DNA of 7,351 nucleotides from Leptotrichiaceae bacterium. Lineage in GTDB: Bacteria > Fusobacteriota > Fusobacteriia > Fusobacteriales > Leptotrichiaceae. The translations under genes and the position numbers were made by a program. Of the stretch, positions 1 through 5,729 are shown piece after piece; position 1 is the first letter of the stretch, and each line of letters opens with the position of its first letter. The stretch covers positions 688-8,038 of the forward strand of contig JAUNKI010000088.1 in NCBI GenBank assembly GCA_030532815.1, in the 5' to 3' direction. The notes below the pieces were generated by a model. The model made no database searches, was not told where the DNA came from, and was given only the letters and a program-made list of their open reading frames with translations.

Positions 1-511
1 CATAAAAACCTGTATTTACTACATTTTCTATTTCATATACATAATTTTTCCATATATCGGTTAAATTTCTTTCCGAAAATTTATGTTTCAAAGTATTGAA
101 GTCAAATCCCCAACCCTTTATAAAATGAACGGATACTATTAAATAATCCCATTCATATTTTCCCAATATTTTTTCAACTTCATTCTGATTTTTGAAATTG
201 CATACTTCCAGACCCAGTTTTACAGGATAACCTTTTGATTTCAACATATTTATAAAATCCGTATACTCACTTAGAGTATGTACAAACTTTGTTTTAGGAT
301 TATCCAGCCATTTTCTCTGAAATTCTCCTATTTCCGTGCTGTCCAGAATAAGTTCCTCATAATATAAGTCTCTGAATTCTTTAAAACCGTGAGTATGTTC
401 CGTTATCCCTATTTCTTTTAAACCTTTTTTTTCCGCCTGTTCAAAAAACAGTTTTACCCAATTTTCGTCATAGTCACCATATTCAAAATGCATATGATAA
501 TCAATCAGCAT
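1..511 (-). CDS. HisJ-like PHP-domain phosphatase, C-terminus beyond the window
   Basis: Seen: an open frame begins at ATG 511 (minus strand) and runs 170 codons to the window edge, so the 3' end is missing. A GGGGA-type ribosome site lies just upstream. The metal-binding motifs of the PHP (polymerase and histidinol phosphatase) superfamily appear in order: DYHMH (H6, H8), GITEHT (E38, H39), GLEV (E102) and SVHF (H129), followed by GWGFD. The SVHF-x3-GWGFD context is typical of HisJ-type histidinol-phosphatases, which are cytoplasmic metallophosphoesterases of about 260-280 residues; roughly 100 residues would then be missing. It is the last visible gene of the leftward operon, 33 nt after the exported-protein gene. 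No other histidine-biosynthesis gene is present, so the substrate is uncertain and could be another phosphate ester. The PHP fold is secure; the histidinol-phosphatase assignment is tentative. Confidence 0.88.
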   Translation of the reverse strand, partial: MLIDYHMHFEYGDYDENWVKLFFEQAEKKGLKEIGITEHTHGFKEFRDLYYEELILDSTEIGEFQRKWLDNPKTKFVHTLSEYTDFINMLKSKGYPVKLGLEVCNFKNQNEVEKILGKYEWDYLIVSVHFIKGWGFDFNTLKHKFSERNLTDIWKNYVYEIENVVNTGFY

Positions 512-544
512 ATTTCCCCTACTCTTTCTTTCATTTCCGAATTT

Positions 545-1153
545 TTATTTCTTTGCTTTTTCTTCTACAACTTTCCATTCATTTCCCGTTTTTACAAAAT
601 TGACTGTTGAAGTTGCAATATTGATTTTACCGGTATTTAAAAGATATTCATACTGAAGATTTATATATGCTTCTATATCAATTTCCACTTCACTTTTTCC
701 TTTATTTATTTTGGCATATTTATCAAGATTGTCATTCAGATATTTGCTCAAAGCATTTTCATTATAGCCCCTTATTAAAAATACAACGTCTCCCAGATTA
801 CCGTGTTCATTTATTTTGTATACTGAAACTTCAAACTGCTCCAATAACATCGTATTCGTATCTTCCCATTTTTTTGCCAGTTCCTGATCTCCTCTTGCAC
901 TTACATATTTGTCCACATCAACATTAATAGTTTTAAGCATTTCCCTTGAACCGTAATTTGAAATTTCCTGCATTACTTTTGCATAATCGTCAGCTGCCTC
1001 TTTCAGTGTCTTAAATTTTTTTATTTCATCTTTTTTTACAGCCGCCTTGGTTTCAGTTTTTTTCTGAGGCTGTACGGCAGTCGCTTTCGGTTTTGATTCT
1101 GCCAGTATTAACCCCTGTGCCAGAATTAACAATGTAATTAAAATTTTTTTCAT
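545..1153 (-). CDS. Exported protein of unknown function (202 aa, signal peptide)
   Basis: I do not recognise a named family. The start is well supported: AGGAGG lies 5 nt before ATG 1153. Residues 1-18 form a signal peptide (MKK, then a hydrophobic stretch of about 14 residues) with a probable cleavage after A18. There is no lipobox cysteine, so a soluble periplasmic or secreted protein is expected. Residues 20-42 are a Lys/Ala/Thr/Pro-rich linker. The mature domain (about 43-202) begins with a helical, charged segment and ends with a beta-rich part finishing in VNFVKTGNEWKV. A closing strand of this G-x-W-K-V kind is common in NTF2-like secreted domains, so a small alpha+beta NTF2-like fold is my guess. 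The final residues are Lys-rich. It sits third in the operon, 33 nt after the AcpH-like gene and 33 nt before the PHP gene. Function unknown. Confidence 0.88.
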   Translation of the reverse strand: MKKILITLLILAQGLILAESKPKATAVQPQKKTETKAAVKKDEIKKFKTLKEAADDYAKVMQEISNYGSREMLKTINVDVDKYVSARGDQELAKKWEDTNTMLLEQFEVSVYKINEHGNLGDVVFLIRGYNENALSKYLNDNLDKYAKINKGKSEVEIDIEAYINLQYEYLLNTGKINIATSTVNFVKTGNEWKVVEEKAKK

Positions 1154-1186
1154 TATATCCTCCTAATATTTTCTATTTTATTTTAT

Positions 1187-1765
1187 CTAAATTTTATTCA
1201 AAAACTTTTTAATACTGCTGTATTTCACATATTCAAATTCTTCAATTGATTTTTTTTCAAATTCATCAACTGCAAAATTAAGAATAGCTCCATTTTTCAT
1301 TCTTCCGGATATTCCTGAAAATACTTTTGTCAATACATTGATATCTGAATATTTTGATAAAATTCTTTCAGACATTATCCAATCGAAAATATTTCCGAAT
1401 CTTTCCGGAAAATAACTTTCCTTAGCTTTTATATTATAAAATATTTCCGTTTCAATATCATTAATATTTTCATTGAATAATCTATAAAAATTTTTTGACA
1501 GAAAATGATCCAAAAACATATCCGAAACAATTCCTTTATATATTCCGAACTTCTCTTTCAACAGACTGTTTAAAAGATTTTCCTTTCTATCGGAAATCCC
1601 GTCTATTATTCTGTGAAGAATAATTCCCTCTTTCAGCTTATAAGGAAGCTCTATTTTTTCCGTCAGACCTTTATAAAAATCTCCGGCAAAATTTCCGTAT
1701 AAAGTTTCTTTATTATTTTCCCTGTCGACTTCAAGGGAAATCATCGAATGTCCTAAAAAATTCAT
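1187..1765 (-). CDS. acpH: AcpH-family acyl-carrier-protein phosphodiesterase
   Basis: The 192-residue product has almost the same length as Escherichia coli AcpH (193). It shows the family's ordered motifs: MNFLGH at the N-terminus (H6), GNFAGDFYKG (N25, D29), GIILHRIID followed by D59 (H51, R52, D55), SDMFLDHFL (D82, D86, H87), and a late arginine in SGRMKNG (R155). In the known family these His/Asp residues form an HD-like metal site that removes the 4'-phosphopantetheine arm from holo-ACP, giving apo-ACP in the cytoplasm. AcpH homologues are widespread and the activity of most is untested, so the exact reaction is inferred. Start: ATG 1765 with AGAGGG 5 nt upstream, 22 nt after the serine dehydratase stop, indicating co-transcription. 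A functional tie to serine catabolism is not evident. Confidence 0.85.
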   Translation of the reverse strand: MNFLGHSMISLEVDRENNKETLYGNFAGDFYKGLTEKIELPYKLKEGIILHRIIDGISDRKENLLNSLLKEKFGIYKGIVSDMFLDHFLSKNFYRLFNENINDIETEIFYNIKAKESYFPERFGNIFDWIMSERILSKYSDINVLTKVFSGISGRMKNGAILNFAVDEFEKKSIEEFEYVKYSSIKKFLNKI

Positions 1766-1787
1766 TTTATCCCTCTGTAATTCACAT

Positions 1788-3047
1788 TTATTCCAAATTC
1801 AGCCTTTCTTTTTTTAATTTGGCAAGCCCTGCAAGAGATGTTTCTTTATAATTGGAATGAAGATCTTTTCCTGTCTGGAGCATTGTTTCCACAACTTCGT
1901 CAAGAGAAATAAGATGGCTGCTTCCTGACATAAGACTGTACTGGGCACAATCCACAGCTTTAGCCGCATATATGGCATTTCTTTCAATACACGGTATCTG
2001 AACATATCCGAGCATCGGATCACAGGTCATTCCCAAGCAGTGCTCCATTGCAATTTCAGCTGCATACTCTATTTCGGAAATATTCGCTCCCATTATATAT
2101 GCCACCATTCCCGCACCCATAGAACAGGCTACTCCCACTTCTCCCTGACAGCCGACTTCCGCTCCGGAAATAGAGGCATTCTGTTTATAAATATTCCCTA
2201 TTATTCCTGCCACTGCCAGTGCTTTTAAAATCTTCTCTTCTGACAAGTTGTTTTCCTGCTGAAAAGTTTTAAGTAATGCAGGAATTAATCCTGAAGCACC
2301 ACATGTAGGAGCTGTTACAACTTTTCCCGCACTTGCATTTTCTTCTGAAACTGCCAGTGCATAGGAATACACTCTTCCTTTAAAGTCCTTAAAAGGAGAG
2401 TTCAAATATTTTTCATAAAATTTCTTTGCTTTTCTTTCCAGTTTCAGCTGTCCGTGTAAATACCCTTCGGTGTTCAGCCCTCTATAAACAGCTTCATCCA
2501 TTGCTTCCCATATTTTTTTGAGGTAATTCCAGATTTCCTTGCCTTCGTATCTTTCAACATATTCAGGAAGGGTTATTTTTTCTTTTTTACAGTAATCCAT
2601 TATTTCCTTAAAATTTTTCTGAGGATAGATATGCTCCACATTTTCGTTTTTATTTAAAATTTCCCCTGCTGTTTCTTCAACTATGCTTCCTCCGCCTACG
2701 GAAAAAAACAGCGATTCTTCCAGCAAATTTTCAAAGTTTTCATCATCTTTTTTATAAACTGAAAATTTCACTGCATTTGTATGAAAATCATGTACTACTT
2801 CAGGCATAAATATGACTTCCACATTATCCTTCTCGAAATTCTGTAACGTTTCTTTTATAATATAATCTGTCAGGTGACCTTTTCCTGTAGCTGCTAAACT
2901 TCCGTACAGCTCAACTCTGTATTTTAAATCATTTCCGTATTTTTCTTCGGCTCTTTTCCTAAACAGTGAAGCAGCCCTTTCAGGACCCATAGTATGGCTG
3001 CTCGAAGGTCCATTTCCGATTTTATAAAATTCTCTTAACGTTTCCAC
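1788..3047 (-). CDS. sdaA: Single-chain iron-sulfur L-serine ammonia-lyase
   Basis: It deaminates L-serine to pyruvate and ammonia with a [4Fe-4S] cluster, in the cytoplasm. Seen: an N-terminal beta-type domain with GPSSSHTMGP (13-22) and SVGGG (116-120), then an alpha domain with NASAGKVVTAPTCGASG (237-253), GCQGEVG (299-305), TCDP (341-344) and IPCIERN (351-357). Cys300, Cys342 and Cys353 are spaced 42 and 11 apart, the same spacing as the three core cluster ligands of the Legionella enzyme (343, 385, 396). At 419 residues it is about 35-40 shorter than the Legionella and E. coli enzymes, mainly before the first ligand, and it ends without the C-terminal cysteine those enzymes use as fourth ligand. 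It probably belongs to a shorter single-chain subgroup. The start is GTG at 3047, with GGAGGG 7 nt upstream; an ATG two bases earlier is out of frame. First gene of the leftward operon. Confidence 0.96.
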   Translation of the reverse strand: METLREFYKIGNGPSSSHTMGPERAASLFRKRAEEKYGNDLKYRVELYGSLAATGKGHLTDYIIKETLQNFEKDNVEVIFMPEVVHDFHTNAVKFSVYKKDDENFENLLEESLFFSVGGGSIVEETAGEILNKNENVEHIYPQKNFKEIMDYCKKEKITLPEYVERYEGKEIWNYLKKIWEAMDEAVYRGLNTEGYLHGQLKLERKAKKFYEKYLNSPFKDFKGRVYSYALAVSEENASAGKVVTAPTCGASGLIPALLKTFQQENNLSEEKILKALAVAGIIGNIYKQNASISGAEVGCQGEVGVACSMGAGMVAYIMGANISEIEYAAEIAMEHCLGMTCDPMLGYVQIPCIERNAIYAAKAVDCAQYSLMSGSSHLISLDEVVETMLQTGKDLHSNYKETSLAGLAKLKKERLNLE

Positions 3048-3054
3048 ATGAATT

Positions 3055-3060
3055 CCCTCC
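3055..3060 (-). promoter_or_regulatory. Ribosome binding site deciding the GTG start of sdaA
   Basis: GGAGGG on the minus strand is a strong Shine-Dalgarno match. It stands 7 nt before the GTG at 3047 that opens the serine dehydratase frame, and 5 nt before an ATG at 3049 in another frame. That ATG frame stops after four codons (Met-Trp-Lys-Arg-TAA, ending at 3035), so only the GTG gives the enzyme. Both starts lie within a usable distance of the same site. Confidence 0.75.
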
Positions 3061-3087
3061 GATTTTTATATTGCACTTTATATAGTA

Positions 3088-3116
3088 ATTATATAACATT
3101 TTTCAGTTTTTTTAAA
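3088..3116 (-). promoter_or_regulatory. Candidate promoter of the sdaA operon
   Basis: On the minus strand a perfect TATAAT (3088-3093) lies 17 nt downstream of TTTAAA (3111-3116), a 4-of-6 match to the -35 consensus. The predicted start of transcription near 3081 gives a leader of about 34 nt carrying the GGAGGG site. The -35 box is weak and the region is so AT-rich that chance matches are likely; position and spacing are the main support. Confidence 0.45.
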
Positions 3117-3147
3117 TATTATTTTACAAAATATATTTTTATTTGAG

Positions 3148-3295
3148 ATATATCTGAAAACTCAAAATTTACAATGTTTTCAATATCTTTTTCACTTTTT
3201 TAAATTATCGGAATTATGATAGAACTGATATTCCGTTATTTACACCTTTTAAAATATCCCTTAAAAATCTCCATTTTGATAGTTTTCAGATATAT
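3148..3295. repeat. 148-bp fold-back palindrome upstream of the sdaA promoter
   Basis: ATATATCTGAAAACT at 3148-3162 is perfectly complementary to AGTTTTCAGATATAT at 3281-3295 (15 of 15). The pairing continues inward with CAAAAT (3163-3168) against ATTTTG (3273-3278) after a 2-nt bulge. A second stem, TAAAT-TAT-CGGAAT (3201-3214) against ATTCCG-TT-ATTTA (3230-3242), shares the same centre (3221/3222) and has a 15-nt loop. The whole segment is therefore one imperfect palindrome, with weaker matches in between. No reading frame is evident inside. It could be a MITE-like repeat, the relic of two inverted copies, or a structured RNA; the sequence alone does not decide. Confidence 0.65.
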
Positions 3296-3346
3296 TTTAA
3301 TTTCATAGTGAATTTTTATTAAACTTAAAAAATTTTAACACATTCT

Positions 3347-3532
3347 CTATTTTATCAGATAACCTTTTCTCAACTTAAATCTACACTTATTTAATATATC
3401 TTGTATTTTTTCCTTGACAGACTTCCTCCGCATCGATTTGGTTTTCAGTACATTCGGATTTAATATATCGTATGTTACTGTCAATAAGTAAATCCGAAAA
3501 AGCAGTACTTCTCTTAATCTCTTTAAGTACAT
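3347..3532 (-). pseudogene. G+C-enriched segment with a 61-codon frame; possible relic
   Basis: I do not recognise this. The segment is about 30% G+C by hand count, against well under 20% in the DNA just to its right (3604-3850), so it looks like former coding or transcribed sequence. One minus-strand frame is open for 61 codons from ATG 3532 (Lys/Arg/Leu-rich, for example VLKTKSMRRKSVKEKI), but no ribosome site precedes it. A second minus frame is open for about 46 codons over the same DNA and has a more balanced composition (for example STAFSDLLIDSN and ENQIDAEEV), with no start codon and stops on both sides. Just upstream, a third minus-strand piece (3544-3603) encodes only 19 residues from ATG 3603. 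Overlapping fragments in different frames suit a decayed gene or a dispersed non-coding repeat better than an intact small gene. Confidence 0.35.
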
Positions 3533-3603
3533 CTTATTTGCTTTTATTCAATTTTCCCGCTGTATTCCCTTAAACAGCCAAACTCATAATTTAAATATAT
3601 CAT

Positions 3604-3850
3604 ACCAAAGTATATATTCTGTGAAATTATTATTTTCATTTAAGTGCATCCTATGCTTCTATTCAATCATAGTAATCTAAATTTAACATCTGAACATCAC
3701 GAATATATAAATATATAATAAAAAATTCAAATATTTTTTTATTTATATATATCATAATGTAATATCTTATTCTACATAAAAAATAAAAATTTAAATTTCA
3801 AATTTCTGTAAATAGACATATACGAATTCTTAATTATCTATAATCAACAT
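3604..3850. other. Very AT-rich intergenic DNA, no gene seen
   Basis: This stretch follows the stop of the pyrophosphatase-like gene and consists largely of A/T runs. It has no frame with a ribosome site, no RNA gene, and no GC-containing hairpin followed by a T-run that would make a convincing terminator. The A/T-only self-complementary sequence around 3788-3806 could form a weak hairpin but is not distinctive in such DNA. Confidence 0.6.
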
Positions 3851-4189
3851 TTATACTAATATTTTATATTTAAAAAATCTTTCTTGAAATTCCACTAATG
3901 CCTCCATTTGAGAAACATCATATTCTTTATTTTCAGGAGTAACTATCAGTTTATTTTCTTCATCATCATATCTGTGAACAACTGCTCTGCATACTCCTGT
4001 AAACTCTTCTACCGGTTCAAAAACTCCTAAAATATAGACATCTATTTCTTCTCCGTCTTCACTTACCGTTTCAGGAATATATCCGTAATTTAGAGTATAT
4101 ATAAACCCGTATTCAGGATGTCGATTCCCTAACGGTCTATCTACTTTTACTTTAATTTCTTTTCCTAAATAAAATTGGTATTTATTCAT
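3851..4189 (-). CDS. Short inorganic-pyrophosphatase-like protein (112 aa)
   Basis: The core resembles family I soluble inorganic pyrophosphatase: DRPLG (17-21), then YGFIYTLNYGYIP (27-39), which parallels the YP-x-NYGFIP motif, then DGEEIDV (45-51) at the metal-binding signature D-G-D-x-x-D. The second signature aspartate is Glu47 here; D45 and D50 remain. True family I enzymes have about 170-180 residues; this protein lacks the N-terminal part and most of the C-terminal part, as in short pyrophosphatase-like proteins I know from other low-GC anaerobes. Whether it hydrolyses pyrophosphate is therefore open. Start choice: ATG 4189 begins the family-like sequence (MNKY...LGKEIKV) but has no ribosome site at normal spacing. 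TTG 4225, in frame and 12 codons earlier, has GGAG 7 nt upstream (4233-4236) and is a real alternative. The gene stands alone. Confidence 0.85.
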   Translation of the reverse strand: MNKYQFYLGKEIKVKVDRPLGNRHPEYGFIYTLNYGYIPETVSEDGEEIDVYILGVFEPVEEFTGVCRAVVHRYDDEENKLIVTPENKEYDVSQMEALVEFQERFFKYKILV

Positions 4190-4352
4190 ATCTACCGACT
4201 TCTTTTCTCCTTTTAAAGTTTTCAACGAATTTCTCCACCCCTTGAATATATGATACACGTTCAAGCCGTTTTACAAATATTAAATGTTTCAAATAAAATT
4301 ATATTTAAATATATAAATATTTTATAATTTAAAGTTGAATTTAAATTATAGC

Positions 4353-4503
4353 GGGACTGTCTCATAAGGTATAAAAATATATTTAATCTTAAGTTTTATA
4401 CACTTTATCTGTTTTTATAAAATTAGGAAAAGTAATATCTTTTTTTTTTAAAATATATAATACTTATAGTTGGAAAATTATTTTCAATTTATAAGACAGC
4501 CCC
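4353..4503. mobile_element. Candidate MITE or internally deleted IS with 15-bp inverted ends
   Basis: GGGACTGTCTCATAA at 4353-4367 is matched by the reverse complement of 4489-4503, GGGGCTGTCTTATAA (13 of 15, both differences transitions). Termini of the GGG-x-CTGTCT type are familiar from several insertion-sequence families, including many IS1182-like and IS5-like elements. The 151-bp interior is AT-rich, contains a run of ten T, and holds no intact frame. On the minus strand, two short open stretches in different frames flank that run, possibly the remains of a transposase end. No clear target duplication is visible. Without its own transposase it would depend on a full-length relative elsewhere in the genome. 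Confidence 0.6.
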
Positions 4504-4866
4504 CGAAAAACCGTACATTTCTTTTTTGTTAAACATAAAATCGATTTACTGTTAAATATTTTCCATTTCAGATACATTGTTATATTATAATGCTTTTTAA
4601 GCAGGATAAGTCCGAAAATTCAGAAAATCCGACAACTTTTTATAAACTTTTAAATTTATGAATTTATTATGATCTTATTTTTTTTACTTTTAATGGTTTA
4701 ATAATATTTTTTTGAATATTTAGACATTCTTTTACAGAAAATTTTCTTAATATTTTATCAATTTCAAACATATCCTGAATATATCTGAACAACTCCTATT
4801 TTTACCTGTTATAAATTTAAAACCGTTTTTTAATTATTTCCGACGATTTTATTTTCTTTTTTTCTT
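4504..4866. other. AT-rich intergenic DNA downstream of the nitroreductase gene
   Basis: Nothing certain is encoded here. A minus-strand frame of 34 codons (listed separately) and a small imperfect hairpin around TGCTT-TTT-AAGCA (4591-4603) are the only structures I noticed. I see no strong GC-hairpin-plus-T-run terminator for the nitroreductase transcript. Confidence 0.55.
4667..4771 (-). CDS. Possible small ORF or gene fragment (34 codons)
   Basis: Minus-strand ATG 4771 opens a 34-codon frame ending at TAA 4667-4669; in-frame sequence without stops continues upstream to 4795. The product is helical-looking and basic (FEIDKILRKFSVKECLNI, then a Lys-rich tail). The nearest AGGA is too close to the ATG to be a good ribosome site. 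A frame of this length is expected by chance in such AT-rich DNA. It could be a short fragment of a lost gene; I do not recognise it. Confidence 0.15.
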   Translation of the reverse strand: MFEIDKILRKFSVKECLNIQKNIIKPLKVKKIRS

Positions 4867-5622
4867 TTATTTCTCATCGTCTGTAAATTCAAATCCCTGT
4901 TTTTCCATGACAGATTTAGTTTTATTATATCTTATTTGCTTATATGCATTGGATACATTTTCTTTATAGGAAGGAAGACTATTCAAGTTATTTTTATCTT
5001 TCCATTCTTCATAAATTTCCTGAAATTTATCCACGCCTTTTTTTACCTTTTCCGTATCATATCCGTCATCAAATGCAAAACTTTCAAAAGGTACTCTCGG
5101 TTTAGAACTTTTTAATTTATTTTCCTGAGGAACTCCTATAGTCGTCCCTAAAATAGGAAATACATATTCAGGTAAATTAAACATTTCCGTTAATATTTCA
5201 GGATTAAGTCTGAGTCCTCCTATTGCAGTCGTACCGTATCCCAAAGCTTCTGCTGCAGTCTGAATTGTCGCTAACATTATGCCTGCATCTACAGCTCCTA
5301 CGAGTATTCCGTCTGCCGATTTAGGCCCGAAATGTTTATTTCCTATACTGTTTGCAGCATATCCCCCTCTATAATAGTCAATTAATATTAAAATAAAAAC
5401 ATCTGCCGTTTCTATCTGTTTCTGTCCTCCCGACAGTTCAGCTATTTTTTTAATAGTCTCCCTGTCTCTTATAACTATTAGTGATGTCTGTTGTGCATGA
5501 TTTGAATTCGGATATCTCTGAGCCGTTTCCAAAATTAATTTCAAATCTTCTTCTTTTACCTTTTCTCCTGTAAATTCTCTTACGGATCTTCTATTTTTCA
5601 GCTGTTTTATTACTTCATTCAT
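4867..5622 (-). CDS. NfsA/NfrA-family FMN-dependent nitroreductase
   Basis: The 251-residue product matches the length and layout of NfsA/NfrA-type flavin oxidoreductases, cytoplasmic homodimers that use NAD(P)H to reduce nitro compounds, quinones or free flavin. Seen in order: NRRSVREFTGE (10-20), the N-terminal FMN-phosphate motif; PNSNHAQQTS (38-47), the usual flavin-contacting loop; GAVDAGIMLATIQTAAEALGYG (109-130), the dimer/FMN helix; GGLRLNPE (135-142); GVPQE followed by KPRVP (163-178), which is characteristic of this subgroup; and a C-terminal segment around YKENV...QIRYNKTKSVMEKQGF (219-244), the FRP/NfsA-type extension. Start: ATG 5622, with AGGAG 10 nt upstream, slightly long but the only ribosome site nearby. 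It is transcribed away from the phospholipase-D-like lipoprotein gene and appears monocistronic. The physiological substrate cannot be told. Confidence 0.93.
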   Translation of the reverse strand: MNEVIKQLKNRRSVREFTGEKVKEEDLKLILETAQRYPNSNHAQQTSLIVIRDRETIKKIAELSGGQKQIETADVFILILIDYYRGGYAANSIGNKHFGPKSADGILVGAVDAGIMLATIQTAAEALGYGTTAIGGLRLNPEILTEMFNLPEYVFPILGTTIGVPQENKLKSSKPRVPFESFAFDDGYDTEKVKKGVDKFQEIYEEWKDKNNLNSLPSYKENVSNAYKQIRYNKTKSVMEKQGFEFTDDEK

Positions 5623-5654
5623 ATAACATCATCTCCTATATTTTAATATACAAT

Positions 5655-5683
5655 ATAATATCATATGCAAAAGAATTATTCAA
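5655..5683 (-). promoter_or_regulatory. Promoter of the nitroreductase gene
   Basis: On the minus strand TTGAAT (5678-5683) and TATTAT (5655-5660) are separated by exactly 17 nt, and the -10 box carries an upstream TG (TGATATTAT, extended -10). Predicted transcription starts near 5648, giving a leader of about 25 nt that includes AGGAG. The -35 lies inside the operator-like palindrome. Confidence 0.6.
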
Positions 5684-5700
5684 TGATTTTTGAATTATTC
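5673..5700. promoter_or_regulatory. Operator-like 28-bp palindrome over the nitroreductase -35
   Basis: Half-sites GAATTATTCAA (5673-5683) and TTGAATTATTC (5690-5700) are inverted with 10 of 11 bases complementary and a 6-nt centre. Because GAATTATTC is itself nearly self-complementary, the two 9-mers are also a direct repeat with a 19-bp period, close to two helical turns. It covers the -35 of the nitroreductase promoter and lies just upstream of the candidate lipoprotein promoter, where a repressor could affect both. The regulator is unknown. Confidence 0.45.
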
Positions 5701-5729
5701 TTTTATATTTTAATTAAAAATGGTATAAT
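5701..5729 (+). promoter_or_regulatory. Candidate extended -10 promoter of the lipoprotein gene
   Basis: TGG-TATAAT at 5721-5729 is a perfect -10 with the extended TG motif. At 17-nt spacing the -35 would be TTTTAT (5701-5706), which is weak, as is tolerated with an extended -10. Transcription from about 5736 would leave a long leader of about 190 nt before ATG 5926. A second TATAAT at 5850-5855 could serve a shorter leader but has no good -35. Confidence 0.45.

Noticed and set aside
667..927. Plus-strand frame of 86 codons
   Set aside because: It lies wholly opposite the exported-protein gene, has no ribosome site, and its His/Leu/Pro-rich composition is that of an antisense shadow.
1814..2228. 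Small frames of 69 codons (minus) and 62 codons (plus) inside sdaA
   Set aside because: Both overlap the conserved Fe-S region of the serine dehydratase in other frames and have no start signals.
3604..3850. A/T self-complementary runs as a terminator or origin-like element
   Set aside because: Such runs are expected by chance in DNA this AT-rich; no repeated boxes or GC-containing stem.
4190..4264. In-frame extension of the pyrophosphatase-like gene to TTG 4264
   Set aside because: There is no ribosome site at 4264 and the extra residues do not look like family sequence. The shorter TTG at 4225 is kept only as an alternative.
4800..4866. AAAACCG-TTTTTT region as a terminator for the nitroreductase gene
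   Set aside because: The complementarity is only a few A/T pairs and no stable GC stem precedes a T-run on the minus strand.
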